A stretch of 64,000 bases of DNA from Halomonas sp. Bachu 37 (GCF_039691755.1 NZ_CP137552.1:1674001-1738000); one strand, 5' to 3'; shown: positions 52,876 through 62,492, counted from the first letter of the stretch. Translations and numbers: made by a program. The notes: generated from the letters alone by a model not told the origin.

Positions 52876-53496
52876 TCAGGGCTCGACTGGTAAGGGAGAT
52901 TCTTTTTTCGACAGTTTCAGAATTAGCTGGAGGCGATCGCGGATACCCAACTTACGAAAGACAGCACCTAAATGCGCTTTAACGGTACGTTCGGTAATAT
53001 CCAGACGCCGGGCCACTTCCTTATTGCTTATCCCTTCGGCAACCGCCAACGTGACGGCTCGCTCGCGTTCTGTCAGACCGGAAAGCAACGCTTCATTGAT
53101 ATTGGTGGTACCTCCAAGCGCCTTGAAGCTTCCTCCCACGACCTTGGCTAAAAGCTCGGGCCTGACCCAGATTCCCTGGTGAGAGGTCACGATCTGGATC
53201 TGACGTAGCATTTCGGGTGTGGATAACGCATGGGCATAACCTCGCGCACCGTACCTCAAGGCTTCCAGCGCTTCTTCCTGGGTAGGTCGATAACTCAAGA
53301 CCACCATCGTCGCCCCTTTCTCGCTTAGCGTTTTTAGCAGCGAAAAGCCCTGATCGATATCGTTCATTAGCCAGACATTGTCGCCTTCCCCGGCCATGGC
53401 CAGCACGTCTTTGGGCGTTGCCTCACGAGCGTCAGGGAACGCTTCGCGCCAACGGGATTTCATCTCGCCTTTGTGGCTGACAAACCAATGTGTCAT
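52876..53496 (-). CDS. LuxR-family transcriptional regulator
   Basis: A 206-residue regulator. The C-terminal LuxR helix-turn-helix is intact (LTERERAVTLAVAEGISNKE; VARRLDITERTVKAHLGAVF). The N-terminal half has a receiver-like pattern (MVVLSYRPTQEEALEALRYG; ARGYAHALSTPEMLRQIQIV) but lacks a clear acidic pocket, so it may not be phosphorylated; it resembles CsgD/VpsT-like regulators of matrix genes. The start overlaps the lapC stop by one base. Being between secretion genes and adhesin suggests that it controls adhesin transcription. Confidence 0.85.
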   Translation of the reverse strand: MTHWFVSHKGEMKSRWREAFPDAREATPKDVLAMAGEGDNVWLMNDIDQGFSLLKTLSEKGATMVVLSYRPTQEEALEALRYGARGYAHALSTPEMLRQIQIVTSHQGIWVRPELLAKVVGGSFKALGGTTNINEALLSGLTERERAVTLAVAEGISNKEVARRLDITERTVKAHLGAVFRKLGIRDRLQLILKLSKKESPLPVEP

Positions 53497-54929
53497 TACC
53501 GTTCCCCCATGGAATCACGCCAAGCGCGTAATACCGGCTTGAGCAAGAACTGCATCACCGTGCGTTTCCCCGTCATGATGTCGACTTGAGCCGTCATGCC
53601 GGGAATAACGGATAGCTTGTCTCCGACCTTTTCGTTCTCCAACGTCCGCACACGCACCAGGTAGAAGGTGTTGTCATCGTCATCGGTAATGGTGTCGGCG
53701 CTGATATGATCCAGTTCAGCTTGCAACCCGCCGTAAATCGCATAATCGTAAGCGGTCAACTTGATTGTGGCGGGTTGGCCGGGGTGCAGAAAGGCGATGT
53801 CCTGGGGAGCAATACGCGCTTCGACCAATAACTGGTCATCGCTGGGAATGATTTCGAGAACTTCCTGGCCCGGCTGAACGACGCCCCCAATCGTGTTGAT
53901 GTTCAAGCGCTGGATAACACCATCGACAGGTGAGCGAATTTCCGCCAGACGGACCCGGTCCTCCAAGCCGGTTCCCGAGGCATCCAGCGCGTTGATATCG
54001 CCTAATACCTGGGCCAGCTCGTTGCGCCATTCACTTTGCCGTTCGATCCCCAGTTCGCGCAACTGGGTACGGGCTTCCTCAACCGTCGATTCCAGACGCG
54101 ATACCTGCGCCGCTGCTTGCTCTCGCTCTCCCCTGGCGCGGGAAACATCGCGCTCGAGGCGCAACACTTCCACTTCGGAAACGGCACCCGACTCCAGCAA
54201 GGGACGTGTCAGGTTCAACTCCTGCTGGGCCATACCGGTTTCCCGCCGCGCCGCATCAAGCTTGGCTTGAGCCTCTCGCAACTCCTGCTGGCGTTGGTTT
54301 ATCCGGTCCTCCAAGATATTCCTTTGCTCTTGCAACTCCTCCCGCCGGCTATCGTAAACCTCGCGTTCCTGAGCCACGACACCGGGGGCCTCGGCAAGCA
54401 GTTCCTCGCTGGGAGAAAAAAGGTCATCTGCAATCAGGGCTCGCAAACGTTCCGCCCGGGCTTCGAGCGCTAGTGCCTGGGCTCGATTCTCACGAAAACT
54501 CGACACGAAACGGGTGGGATCGATGCTCATCAATACCTGACCTGCCTCGACCAGTTGCCCCTCTCGAACCGAGATACCTTGCACGACCCCGCCATCGAAC
54601 GATTGAATTCGTTGCAACTGGCTTGCCGGGATGACACGGCCCGCCCCTCGCGTCACTTCGTCCACTTCGGCGAAGCTGGCCCAGACGATCAAGGCGAGGA
54701 TGCTGAGTACCACGACATAGAGAAAAGCCCGGGCACGAATCGGATTCTGCTGCATGCGTGCCCAGTCGGCATCGCTCGCCCAGTCGCGATTGAGGTGAGC
54801 CGACGTCACTCGCCGGGCAAAAAGACGGTCGATAAAAGGGCGAAACGGCTTGCTACCGGTTTCGGAAAAACGGCCGATGGCATCGAAGCCCTGCTGTTCG
54901 GCGGTCTTGCTCTTTTTCGTCGCCATCAA
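53496..54929 (-). CDS. lapC: Membrane fusion protein (LapC type)
   Basis: A 477-residue HlyD-family adaptor. A transmembrane helix lies at about 68-90 (AFLYVVVLSILALIVWASFA). The lipoyl-like half-motif (GGVVQGISVREGQLVEAGQV), a long coiled coil (150-310) and the C-terminal HlyD part (EIRSPVDGVIQRLNINTIGG; GMTAQVDIMTGKRTV) follow. It links LapB to LapE. It overlaps lapB by four bases and the LuxR gene by one. Confidence 0.92.
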   Translation of the reverse strand: MMATKKSKTAEQQGFDAIGRFSETGSKPFRPFIDRLFARRVTSAHLNRDWASDADWARMQQNPIRARAFLYVVVLSILALIVWASFAEVDEVTRGAGRVIPASQLQRIQSFDGGVVQGISVREGQLVEAGQVLMSIDPTRFVSSFRENRAQALALEARAERLRALIADDLFSPSEELLAEAPGVVAQEREVYDSRREELQEQRNILEDRINQRQQELREAQAKLDAARRETGMAQQELNLTRPLLESGAVSEVEVLRLERDVSRARGEREQAAAQVSRLESTVEEARTQLRELGIERQSEWRNELAQVLGDINALDASGTGLEDRVRLAEIRSPVDGVIQRLNINTIGGVVQPGQEVLEIIPSDDQLLVEARIAPQDIAFLHPGQPATIKLTAYDYAIYGGLQAELDHISADTITDDDDNTFYLVRVRTLENEKVGDKLSVIPGMTAQVDIMTGKRTVMQFLLKPVLRAWRDSMGER

Positions 54930-57106
54930 TTGGCCCTCCCGATCTGTCCGTTGCGTAGTGCTTCCACAACTTTGTCTCGAGGACCGTCGGCGACGATCTT
55001 GCCACTATCGATGACCACGATACGGTCGACCAGGGACAACAGTGACGTGCGATGGGTCACAATCAACATTGTCTTACCCTGGGCATACTTTTTAAGGTTT
55101 GCCTTGAACGCCTCTTCGCTGGCGTGATCCATGGCACTCGAAGGCTCATCGAGCAACAGCATCTGCGGATCGTTGACCAAGGCCCGGGCAATCGCGACCG
55201 ACTGGCGTTGGCCACCGGAAAGCGCCTGGCCACGCTCACCGACCTGAAGCTCCACGCCCTGAGGATGATTGTTGACCAGGCTCTTGAGGCCTGAAAGCTC
55301 GATAGCTCTCAGCAGAGCGTCATCATCCACACCATCGCTGCCTCCTCCCGCGATGATGTTATCGCGCAGGGAACCATAAAAGAGATTGACCTCCTGGGGT
55401 ACGTAACCGATATGTCGCCTCAACTGGATGGGATCGATCTGGCGAATATCCACCCCATCGACCATCACCGAGCCGGCGGCAGGTTGGTATAAACCCAATA
55501 CGAGTTTATGCAGCGTGGATTTGCCACAACCTACACGCCCCAGAAACGCCACTTTTTCGCCCGAATTGATCGTCAGGCTGATATCACGCAGCGCATCCTT
55601 TTCCTGGTCGGGATAGCGCATGACAACCTTGTCGAATTGAATGCTTCCCTGGATAACCGGACGGTCCAGAAACGTTTTATCCTTCGGCCTTTCGACCGGT
55701 TTATCCATGACTTCGTCAAGCGATCGCAGCGCGGTGGAAGACTGGTAATACTGCGCCAACAGTGCTGCCGCCTGGCTGATGGGCGCCATCGCTCGAGAGG
55801 ACAATAGATAGGCGGCGATCAACCCCCCTTGGGATAGATTGCCTTCGATAATCTGGTATACGCCGACGATAATGACGCAGACGGCAACGGTGTGCTGCGC
55901 CCACAAGGCCACGCTGGACACGGAAGAACTCACCAGCCGAAGCTGGGCGGAAGTGCGCGATAGAAAGGCGGTGGCCCTTTCCCAGCTACTCTGAATGCGG
56001 CTCTCGCCACGCAATGCCTTGACCGTTTCCAGCTGAGAAACCGACTCCACCAGGGTGGAGTTCCGTTGGGCGCCAATCTGCCAAGTGGTTTCAGAGAGCT
56101 CTCGTAGTTTCCCCTGCGCGGCCAAGGCATACAGCAGGACGAAGACAACGCCCACGATGACCGGCAAGGCCAGAACCGGACTGATCAGGGCGATAATGGC
56201 GAGAAACATCATGACAAAGGGCAAGTCGACTAGCCCTACGATGGTGGCCGAACCGATAAAGGCCCGCACCGATTCGAAAGACTGCAAGGTCGAGGTAAAC
56301 GAGCCGGTGGACGCAGGACGAGCCTCCATGCGCATCCCCAGCACTCGCTCCATGATCGATGACGATATCTTGACGTCCGCTCGACTAGCGGCCAGATCCA
56401 CGAAGCCATTGCGCATCAGGCGAAGCGCCAGGTCGAAGCAGAGAACCACGAAGATTCCGCTGGCAAGTACCCAGAGCGTTTCCGTCGCCTGGTTGGGTAC
56501 CACCCGGTCGTAGACGTTGAGCACGAATAGCGGCATGGCGATGGCAAAGAGGTTGATTGCCACCGAGCCGATAATGACATCACGATAAAGCCGGCGATTC
56601 TCGCGAATCGCTCCCCAGAACCAGTGGGCGGAGCGCTTCGTATTGATATTGGGAGTACGCGAATCGAAGTGGAATCGAGGGCGTACATAGATCGCCTGAC
56701 CACTATAGCTTGCTTGCAGCCCATCCAGGCTTATCGTCGTTTCCGCTTCCCCGAGTTCGGGGAAGACCACCCTTGCCTCGCGGGATTTAACATCCACGCC
56801 GAGCAAGACACAGGCTCGTCCCGGTTCGAGCAACAGCACCACGGGGAACAGCTCGGGGTTAAGCTGCACCAACCGGCTCTTGACGATTCGAGCCGTCAGA
56901 TTGGCACGCGCTGCCGCCCGTGGAAAAATCGAGGGAGTGAGCTTTCCTTCTTCAAGAGGCAACCCCGCTGTCAATGATTCCGCTGTCACCTCATGATCGT
57001 GAACCATCGCTATCGTCAAAAGACACTCAAGCAGTTCGTCTTGCTCATGAAAGGCCGAAGTCGACGACGCCGTTGTTCCCGAATCCAAATTTTCGCGTTG
57101 GGTCAC
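54926..57106 (-). CDS. lapB: Type I secretion ABC transporter (LapB type)
   Basis: A 726-residue exporter. Residues about 20-150 form a C39-like domain without the catalytic cysteine (DELLECLLTIAMVHDHEVTA), typical of adhesin exporters, where it holds the unfolded substrate. A six-helix membrane domain (about 170-450) is followed by the ATPase: Walker A GRVGCGKST (about 520), signature LSGGQRQ (about 630), Walker B MLLLDEPSSAMD. It belongs to the LapB/RtxB branch, distinct from the PrtD-type exporter at 34.2 kb. It starts 94 bp after lapE. Confidence 0.93.
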   Translation of the reverse strand: MTQRENLDSGTTASSTSAFHEQDELLECLLTIAMVHDHEVTAESLTAGLPLEEGKLTPSIFPRAAARANLTARIVKSRLVQLNPELFPVVLLLEPGRACVLLGVDVKSREARVVFPELGEAETTISLDGLQASYSGQAIYVRPRFHFDSRTPNINTKRSAHWFWGAIRENRRLYRDVIIGSVAINLFAIAMPLFVLNVYDRVVPNQATETLWVLASGIFVVLCFDLALRLMRNGFVDLAASRADVKISSSIMERVLGMRMEARPASTGSFTSTLQSFESVRAFIGSATIVGLVDLPFVMMFLAIIALISPVLALPVIVGVVFVLLYALAAQGKLRELSETTWQIGAQRNSTLVESVSQLETVKALRGESRIQSSWERATAFLSRTSAQLRLVSSSVSSVALWAQHTVAVCVIIVGVYQIIEGNLSQGGLIAAYLLSSRAMAPISQAAALLAQYYQSSTALRSLDEVMDKPVERPKDKTFLDRPVIQGSIQFDKVVMRYPDQEKDALRDISLTINSGEKVAFLGRVGCGKSTLHKLVLGLYQPAAGSVMVDGVDIRQIDPIQLRRHIGYVPQEVNLFYGSLRDNIIAGGGSDGVDDDALLRAIELSGLKSLVNNHPQGVELQVGERGQALSGGQRQSVAIARALVNDPQMLLLDEPSSAMDHASEEAFKANLKKYAQGKTMLIVTHRTSLLSLVDRIVVIDSGKIVADGPRDKVVEALRNGQIGRAN

Positions 57107-57200
57107 ACAGCTACCTCAATCCATTAATTCAGCGTTCATGGGCCGGTAGCGACAACCTCGTCGCTGCATTCGCCACCGGCCCTGCTCGTCGTCTATCGGG

Positions 57201-58688
57201 TCAGCTCGATGCAGCCGTGCCGACACCGCGAGTGAAATCATCCAGGGTAAAGCCCTGCGGTCCTTGCGTGGGACACACTGTCTCGGCATTCACCTCCACC
57301 CCATCACTACCCAGGTCAGCCAGGCTAGGCAGGTCGTCGCGGGCCACATCCAGTGCCTGCATCAACTGACCGGTTGCCGCCAAGGTACGCGCTTCGGCCA
57401 ACGTGACGTCGTACTTGGCATTGACGTAGGCACGGCTGGCCTCGAAATACTCGTTTTCACTATCCAGCAAATCGAGCAATGTTCTTTCCCCAATATCGAA
57501 CTGTTGCTGATAAGCGCCTCTTACCCGGTCGATCGATTGGCGATGGTCATTGAGATACTGCAACTGCTCGCGTAGGCGTTGCGTATCGTTATACGCAATC
57601 TGGGCGGTTTGACGAACGTTGATGCAGGCTTGCTCGCGCTGCTGCACGGCCTGCTCAACTCCTTCGCTTGCCGCACGAAACGACGCGAGATCGCTTCCTC
57701 CGTTATAGAGGTTCATGCTGGCGACAAGCTGGATGCTGTGCTCATCGCGACGACCGCCGATTCCCGTATTCTGATTATTGGTGCCCGTGCGACCCTGGAT
57801 ATCCAGACGCGGACGCAAGGCGGCACGAGACCCTTCCTGCTCGGCTCGGCTTGCCTCGATATTTTCGATGGCGGCGTGAAATTCAGGATTACCGGTAAAC
57901 GCAAGCTCTACGGCCTGTGCCACCGTGGGCGGTAGGTGATCGTCCAACTCCGGTGCCGGCAGCAGATTCTCCGCCGGTAAATCCCCCACGATACGCTGGT
58001 AGCGGGCGGTAACATCATGGAGATTCGACGCTTCGGTCATCAAGTTGGACTCGGCCAGTGCGACCCGTCCGCTGATCTGTTCCAGGTCGACACCACGCCC
58101 TGCGCCGGAACGCACGCGCTCTTCGATCTGGTTCAAGACCCGCATGTGTTCGGCGTAATTGTTCTGGGAAAGCCGTACCAGATCCCGGTAACGCGCTGTA
58201 TCGAGGTAAGCTCGTGCCGCTTCGAGTGCCACGTTCTCGCTGGCGCCGAGCAACTCGTAATAACTCACCAGCTGAGCTCGATTGAGTCGCTCGACCTCGC
58301 TGCGAGTCGCGAAGCCATCGTAAATCATCTGGTTCAGTGTCAGTTCGGCAAAGTCGGTATCGTAGCTGCCACGGCCATCGCCGCTTTGCTCCTCGACTCC
58401 CACCCCTGCGGTAACGTCGATGGTAGGCAGGTAGTTCCCTCTTGCGCTATCGACTTGATAACCCGCTGCGCTCAACGCATGCCACGCCCCCTGTACTTCA
58501 GGATTGGTGGCGATCGCTTGCTGTACCGTTTCCCTGAGGTTGGTAGTGCCGGGCTCCGCCAGGCCGGGCGGCAACGACTGGGCCATTACCGCTGTCACGG
58601 GAGCGAAAAGTACAAGCGACCCGATGGCAGTGCGTGAGAGCAGGCGTGGGAAGCTGGCGTTTTTCAGGGGGCGAGGCAGTTTTTTCAT
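57201..58688 (-). CDS. lapE: TolC-family outer membrane channel (LapE type)
   Basis: A 495-residue TolC-like protein with a signal peptide (TAIGSLVLFAPVTAVMAQSL) and two OEP repeats (TNLRETVQQAIATNPEVQGA; GVGVEEQSGDGRGSYDTDFA; LYNGGSDLASFRAASEGVEQ). In the family, this channel also anchors the retention module of the adhesin. It is the first gene of the lapE-B-C-luxR operon and lies behind a promoter with a palindromic spacer at 58900-58927. Confidence 0.9.
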   Translation of the reverse strand: MKKLPRPLKNASFPRLLSRTAIGSLVLFAPVTAVMAQSLPPGLAEPGTTNLRETVQQAIATNPEVQGAWHALSAAGYQVDSARGNYLPTIDVTAGVGVEEQSGDGRGSYDTDFAELTLNQMIYDGFATRSEVERLNRAQLVSYYELLGASENVALEAARAYLDTARYRDLVRLSQNNYAEHMRVLNQIEERVRSGAGRGVDLEQISGRVALAESNLMTEASNLHDVTARYQRIVGDLPAENLLPAPELDDHLPPTVAQAVELAFTGNPEFHAAIENIEASRAEQEGSRAALRPRLDIQGRTGTNNQNTGIGGRRDEHSIQLVASMNLYNGGSDLASFRAASEGVEQAVQQREQACINVRQTAQIAYNDTQRLREQLQYLNDHRQSIDRVRGAYQQQFDIGERTLLDLLDSENEYFEASRAYVNAKYDVTLAEARTLAATGQLMQALDVARDDLPSLADLGSDGVEVNAETVCPTQGPQGFTLDDFTRGVGTAASS

Positions 58689-58899
58689 GAGAATTCCTTT
58701 CGGTTTGGAGCTGTTCTAAACGGGCAATTTCCAAGCTATTAACTCAAGTTATTGAAATAATGCTTCATGAACCTCAGCGTAGCGTATCGTGAGAGTGACT
58801 GAGCTAGCACAGGGCGAAGTAGGAATCATCCTGCCGAGCATTAAGTATAAAAGAGCATTCTTGCCGGCCATTCGCCTCAGAACACTAGTCACGTAACTA

Positions 58900-58927
58900 A
58901 ATGTAATACAGTTAAACTGTATGTCAA
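58900..58927 (-). promoter_or_regulatory. Promoter of lapE with a palindromic operator in its spacer
   Basis: On the minus strand TTGACA (58922-58927) and TACATT (58900-58905) are 16 bp apart, and the spacer is almost exactly the 17-bp palindrome ATACAGTTTAACTGTAT (58906-58922). A dimeric regulator bound there would contact the promoter face directly. The predicted leader is about 205 bases. The rest of the 317-bp gap (58689-59005) holds nothing else recognisable. Confidence 0.55.
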
Positions 58928-59005
58928 ACAATGTTGAGGAAGATTTTGCTCAGATGAGCGAGAGGAACGTGGTGTAACAACGCTGTGCGTGAAGCGTCAA
59001 AGACC

Positions 59006-59872
59006 CTAGCGTTGCCACTGCTGCACGCCGAGCCCGGCGAGAATCAGCACCAGGCCCACCAGGGTCGAAGCGAGAATAGGCTCACCCACTATTAAAAACA
59101 GCAGCATCAGCGAGACCGGAGGCGAGAGGAAGATCAGATTGGATACCTTGGCCGCACGGGAAACAGTGTTGACCGCCAGTTGCCACAACACGAAGGCGAT
59201 GCCCATCTCGAACAGACCCACATAGACGCCTGCGCCCAATGCCGGCCAGCCGTGCCACTCGATGCCCGGACCGATCAGCAGGAAAACGCTCAACACCGGC
59301 ACGCCGACGCTAAAATTCTGCCACTGAGCGACGATCGGTGAGCGCCGATCCTTGGCGTTGAACAGCCAGTAGAGTGCCCAAAGAAGCGTGGAAGCCAGGG
59401 CGAACGCCACGCCGAGCGGATCGGCGAAGGTCACATCGAATACCGCGCCACGAGTGGCGATCACCCAAACGCCGGCATAGGCGATCATCCCCGCCAGAAT
59501 ATCGATGCGCGTGATCCTCTGGCCAAGAATGGGTACGGCGAGAAATGCCATGGCCAGCGCCCAGGTATAGTTCAACGCCATCGCCTCCTGGCCGGGAAGA
59601 CGATCGTAGGCCGCGAACAGCACCAGGTAATACGCCACCGGGTTCATCAACCCCGCCCAGGCGGCGGTACGCCAGCCCCGGCGCAACGCTTCCGCGCCAT
59701 GTCCTTGATAGAGCACCAGCACTCCCATCACCGCCCAGGAGACGATGGCCGCCACCCACATCAATTCCAGCGGGCTCATCCAGGCTAGCGCCACCTTGAA
59801 CGCAGTGGCCACGGTGGACCACAACGCCACCGCCCCCAGCCCGAACAGTACGGCTTTGCGGTCCTGGTTCAT
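59006..59872 (-). CDS. DMT/EamA family transporter
   Basis: A 288-residue membrane protein with ten predicted helices in two EamA repeats (FGLGAVALWSTVATAFKVAL; AMALNYTWALAMAFLAVPIL; LLWALYWLFNAKDRRSPIVA). Such carriers export amino acids or metabolites; the substrate cannot be given. It overlaps the start of nothing downstream and is preceded by the SelW-like gene with a four-base overlap, so the two are co-transcribed. Confidence 0.88.
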   Translation of the reverse strand: MNQDRKAVLFGLGAVALWSTVATAFKVALAWMSPLELMWVAAIVSWAVMGVLVLYQGHGAEALRRGWRTAAWAGLMNPVAYYLVLFAAYDRLPGQEAMALNYTWALAMAFLAVPILGQRITRIDILAGMIAYAGVWVIATRGAVFDVTFADPLGVAFALASTLLWALYWLFNAKDRRSPIVAQWQNFSVGVPVLSVFLLIGPGIEWHGWPALGAGVYVGLFEMGIAFVLWQLAVNTVSRAAKVSNLIFLSPPVSLMLLFLIVGEPILASTLVGLVLILAGLGVQQWQR

Positions 59873-60138
59873 CTATCTACGTGGCCCAGGTCTCGCGATG
59901 GCTCGATCAGGTCGCGCACGGCCTGCTTGAGACGCTTGATATCGGGAAAGCCGCCATCGCGCTTGCGCTCCCAGATCAACTGGTCATCGCAATGGATCTC
60001 GAACGTGCCGCCGTGAGAAGGCTCGAGAGTGACTTCGGCCAGCGCCTCGCCGAAGGTCGAGAGTAGCTCCTGGGCATACCAGGCGCTGCGCAACAGCCAC
60101 TGGCACTGAGTGCAGTAGCGAATCCGGATTCGGGACAT
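59869..60138 (-). CDS. SelT/SelW/SelH (Rdx) family protein
   Basis: An 89-residue thioredoxin-like protein. The CxxC redox motif is Cys9-x-x-Cys12 in RYCTQCQWLLRSAWYAQELL, followed by GGTFEIHCDDQLIWERKRDG. The family is thought to act in redox chemistry. It keeps Cys in place of selenocysteine. It overlaps the DMT transporter gene by four bases and diverges from the MFS gene. Confidence 0.85.
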   Translation of the reverse strand: MSRIRIRYCTQCQWLLRSAWYAQELLSTFGEALAEVTLEPSHGGTFEIHCDDQLIWERKRDGGFPDIKRLKQAVRDLIEPSRDLGHVDR

Positions 60139-60237
60139 GACATTCTCCTTTTCGATGAGCGTTTCATGAGATGAAAACTTTTGCCAAGCGCGAGCCCGGC
60201 TGGAATATTAGACGATGATATCAGCCCAGGAGCGTCC

Positions 60238-61551
60238 ATGGCCGCCCGTGACATTTCACAATCACGCCTTTATGAATGGCTTACCAGCGACGAAGACAGC
60301 CGGCTCTGCGACGACATTCCCGCCGACGCCTGCCGCGATCAGCCGCGTAACTTCTTCTTGCATCTATTCGCCGCGCTGGGCAACAAGCTTGCCGACGAGC
60401 TTTCCAGTGCCCGCCTGGTGCTGCCGTGGTTGATGGGGGCCATCGGCGCGCCGTTGTGGATGGTTGGCTTGCTGGTGCCTATCCGAGAATCCGGCGCGTT
60501 ACTGCCGCAACTGTTCGTGGCGGGATTCATCCGCCTCAAGCCGCAACGTAAATGGGTGTGGGTAACGGGGGCCGTACTTCAGGCAGTGGCCGCCGCCTGC
60601 CTGGCCTTGCTGGCACTTTTCGGTAGCGGCACGCCAGGGGGCGCCTTGATCCTGCTGGTGCTGGCTCTGCTCTCGCTGGCGCGTGGCCTTTCCTCCATCG
60701 CCACCAAGGATGTCATGGGCAAGACCATCGCCAAGCGTCGGCGTGGTAACTTGATGGGCTGGAGCGGTAGCGTCGCCGGAGCGGTGACACTCCTGGCCGG
60801 CGGCGTGTTGATGCTGTTCGAGGATCGTCCCGGCAATCTGGCGCTGGCCATACTGCTGGGTATCGCCGCACTCGGCTGGAGCCTGAATGCCGTATGCGCG
60901 GCGCGCATCAGCGAAGCCCCCGGTGCCGTGGAAGGGGGAGAAAACGCTTGGGACAGCATCAAACTAGGCCTGTCGCTACTCCGTGAGGACCGCATCTTTC
61001 TGCATTTCAACCTGTCCCGCGCCCTGCTGCTTTCAAGCGCGCTGGCGTTGCCCTATATCGCATTGCTGGGCCAGGATCAGGCCGGGGTGGAGCTGGGCGG
61101 ACTGGGGGTAATGATCGTCGTTTCGGGACTCGCCGGCATGCTGGCCAGCCCGCTCTGGGGCAAGCGCGCCGACCGCTCCAGCCGCCGTGTCATGCGCGAT
61201 GCCGCCATCGGCACACTGGGCTGCTGCCTGCTCGGTGCGCTGTTCGCCTGGCTACCCCACGCCTGGAGCGCCACGATATGGCCCTACGCTCTGGTCTATG
61301 CTCTGCTGACCATCGTTCATCACGGCGTTCGCCTGGGCCGCAAGACCTATCTCATCGATATGACCGGCCAGGACAAGCGCGCCCTCTACGTGGCGCTTTC
61401 CAACACTCTCACCGGCATACTGATGCTGCTTGTGGGAGCCATGGTGGGCGCCCTCGCCCAGTGGCTCGGCACGCCGGCGCTGCTGGTGGTGCTGGCGCTC
61501 ATGGCCGGCGGGGCGATCGCCAGTGCCCAGCGGCTTCCCGAAGTGGAATGA
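60238..61551 (+). CDS. MFS transporter
   Basis: A 437-residue carrier with about twelve transmembrane helices (for example LPWLMGAIGAPLWMVGLLVP; VLQAVAAACLALLALFG; TLTGILMLLVGAMVGALAQW). The ATG at 60238 has AGGAG five bases upstream and is preferred to a TTG at 60181. The sequence between helices (KTIAKRRRGNLMGWSGSVAG) resembles the GxxxDRxGRR loop only weakly. Substrate unknown. Confidence 0.85.
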   Translation: MAARDISQSRLYEWLTSDEDSRLCDDIPADACRDQPRNFFLHLFAALGNKLADELSSARLVLPWLMGAIGAPLWMVGLLVPIRESGALLPQLFVAGFIRLKPQRKWVWVTGAVLQAVAAACLALLALFGSGTPGGALILLVLALLSLARGLSSIATKDVMGKTIAKRRRGNLMGWSGSVAGAVTLLAGGVLMLFEDRPGNLALAILLGIAALGWSLNAVCAARISEAPGAVEGGENAWDSIKLGLSLLREDRIFLHFNLSRALLLSSALALPYIALLGQDQAGVELGGLGVMIVVSGLAGMLASPLWGKRADRSSRRVMRDAAIGTLGCCLLGALFAWLPHAWSATIWPYALVYALLTIVHHGVRLGRKTYLIDMTGQDKRALYVALSNTLTGILMLLVGAMVGALAQWLGTPALLVVLALMAGGAIASAQRLPEVE

Positions 61552-61698
61552 CGGCACCGTGAGCGACGGCAGTAACGGTCCGGGCTAGCCATGATCGGTC
61601 AGGATAGCGCTGTTCGCCCGGCCATTTGTTATTCTGGGCAAAACGTCGCCCGGCCCGTGAGGCTGGCGACAGAACTGAAGCCGCAACAGGAACCCTCG

Positions 61699-62133
61699 AT
61701 GAAACGATCTCCCTTGATCAACCCCGAACTGCTTGAACGCATTGTGGACGCCTCGGAAGACGGCATAGTCGTGGCCGAACAGGAAGGCGAAGAGAATATC
61801 CTTATCTATGTTAACAAGGGCTTCGAACGTTTGACCGGTTACAGTGCGGACGAGATTCTCTATCAGGACTGCCGTTTCCTGCAGAATGACGATCGCGATC
61901 AAGATGCCCTGTCGGCGATTCGCAAGGCCTTGAAAGAGGGACGGCCGTGCCGCGAAGTGCTGCGCAACTATCGCAAGGACGGCACGCTATTCTGGAACGA
62001 GCTATCCATCACGCCCATGTACGATGAAGCCGATGAATTGACCTATTACATCGGCGTACAGAAGGATGTCACCGCACTGATGGAAGCCCAGCACGAGCTG
62101 GAGCGCCTAAAAGCCGAGCACGCCGATAAATAG
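61699..62133 (+). CDS. Short LOV blue-light photoreceptor
   Basis: A 144-residue protein consisting of one PAS/LOV domain plus short terminal helices. The flavin-adduct cysteine is Cys58 in YQDCRFLQNDDRDQ; NYRKDGTLFWNELSITPMYD and YYIGVQKDVT complete the FMN pocket. It closely resembles PpSB1-LOV of Pseudomonas putida (DEILYQDCRFLQ; GRPCREVLRNYRKDG), which has no effector domain and dimerises by its helices. It should bind FMN and form a photo-adduct. The frame is open further upstream (61591), but domain start and family length favour 61699. Confidence 0.9.
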   Translation: MKRSPLINPELLERIVDASEDGIVVAEQEGEENILIYVNKGFERLTGYSADEILYQDCRFLQNDDRDQDALSAIRKALKEGRPCREVLRNYRKDGTLFWNELSITPMYDEADELTYYIGVQKDVTALMEAQHELERLKAEHADK

Positions 62134-62273
62134 TCAACCGAAAGCCCTTGCATTCCCTTGTCGATGGCGGTATATAGCCGCAATGCGCCGGCAACGGCGA
62201 CTTGGTGCTTCGACAACAACTGCCGAAGCAGTGCGTGGCGCCGGCACAGCCGGCCTGGGTTGGAGGGCCTCGT

Positions 62274-62492
62274 ATGAGCCGTGACCCCTTGAATCGTGAC
62301 TTCAGTAACGAAACACTGGATTCGCAAGACGATTTCGACACCCTGGAAGCGGTCAATGATGACCACTACGGGCGTAGCAAGAGTTCCAGCAAGGCGGATA
62401 CGCTACGCGCTCGCCGCCGGGTGGAAGCCCTGCTCGAAGCGCGACGCTTGCAACGCGCCATCGAAGATGACTGGGGCGACGAGGAAGAATAA
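62274..62492 (+). CDS. PA3496-like small protein
   Basis: A 72-residue acidic/basic protein: SRDPLNRDFSNETLDSQDDF at the start, then LRARRRVEALLEARRLQRAI and an acidic end (DDWGDEEE). It resembles the PA3496 family, annotated as a putative envelope integrity protein. No signal peptide. GGAGG lies about eight bases before the ATG. Function unproven. Confidence 0.7.
   Translation: MSRDPLNRDFSNETLDSQDDFDTLEAVNDDHYGRSKSSSKADTLRARRRVEALLEARRLQRAIEDDWGDEEE

Noticed and set aside
60181..60237. Longer N-terminus of the MFS protein from a TTG codon
   Set aside because: The extra residues are not hydrophobic or conserved-looking, and a good AGGAG site serves the ATG at 60238.
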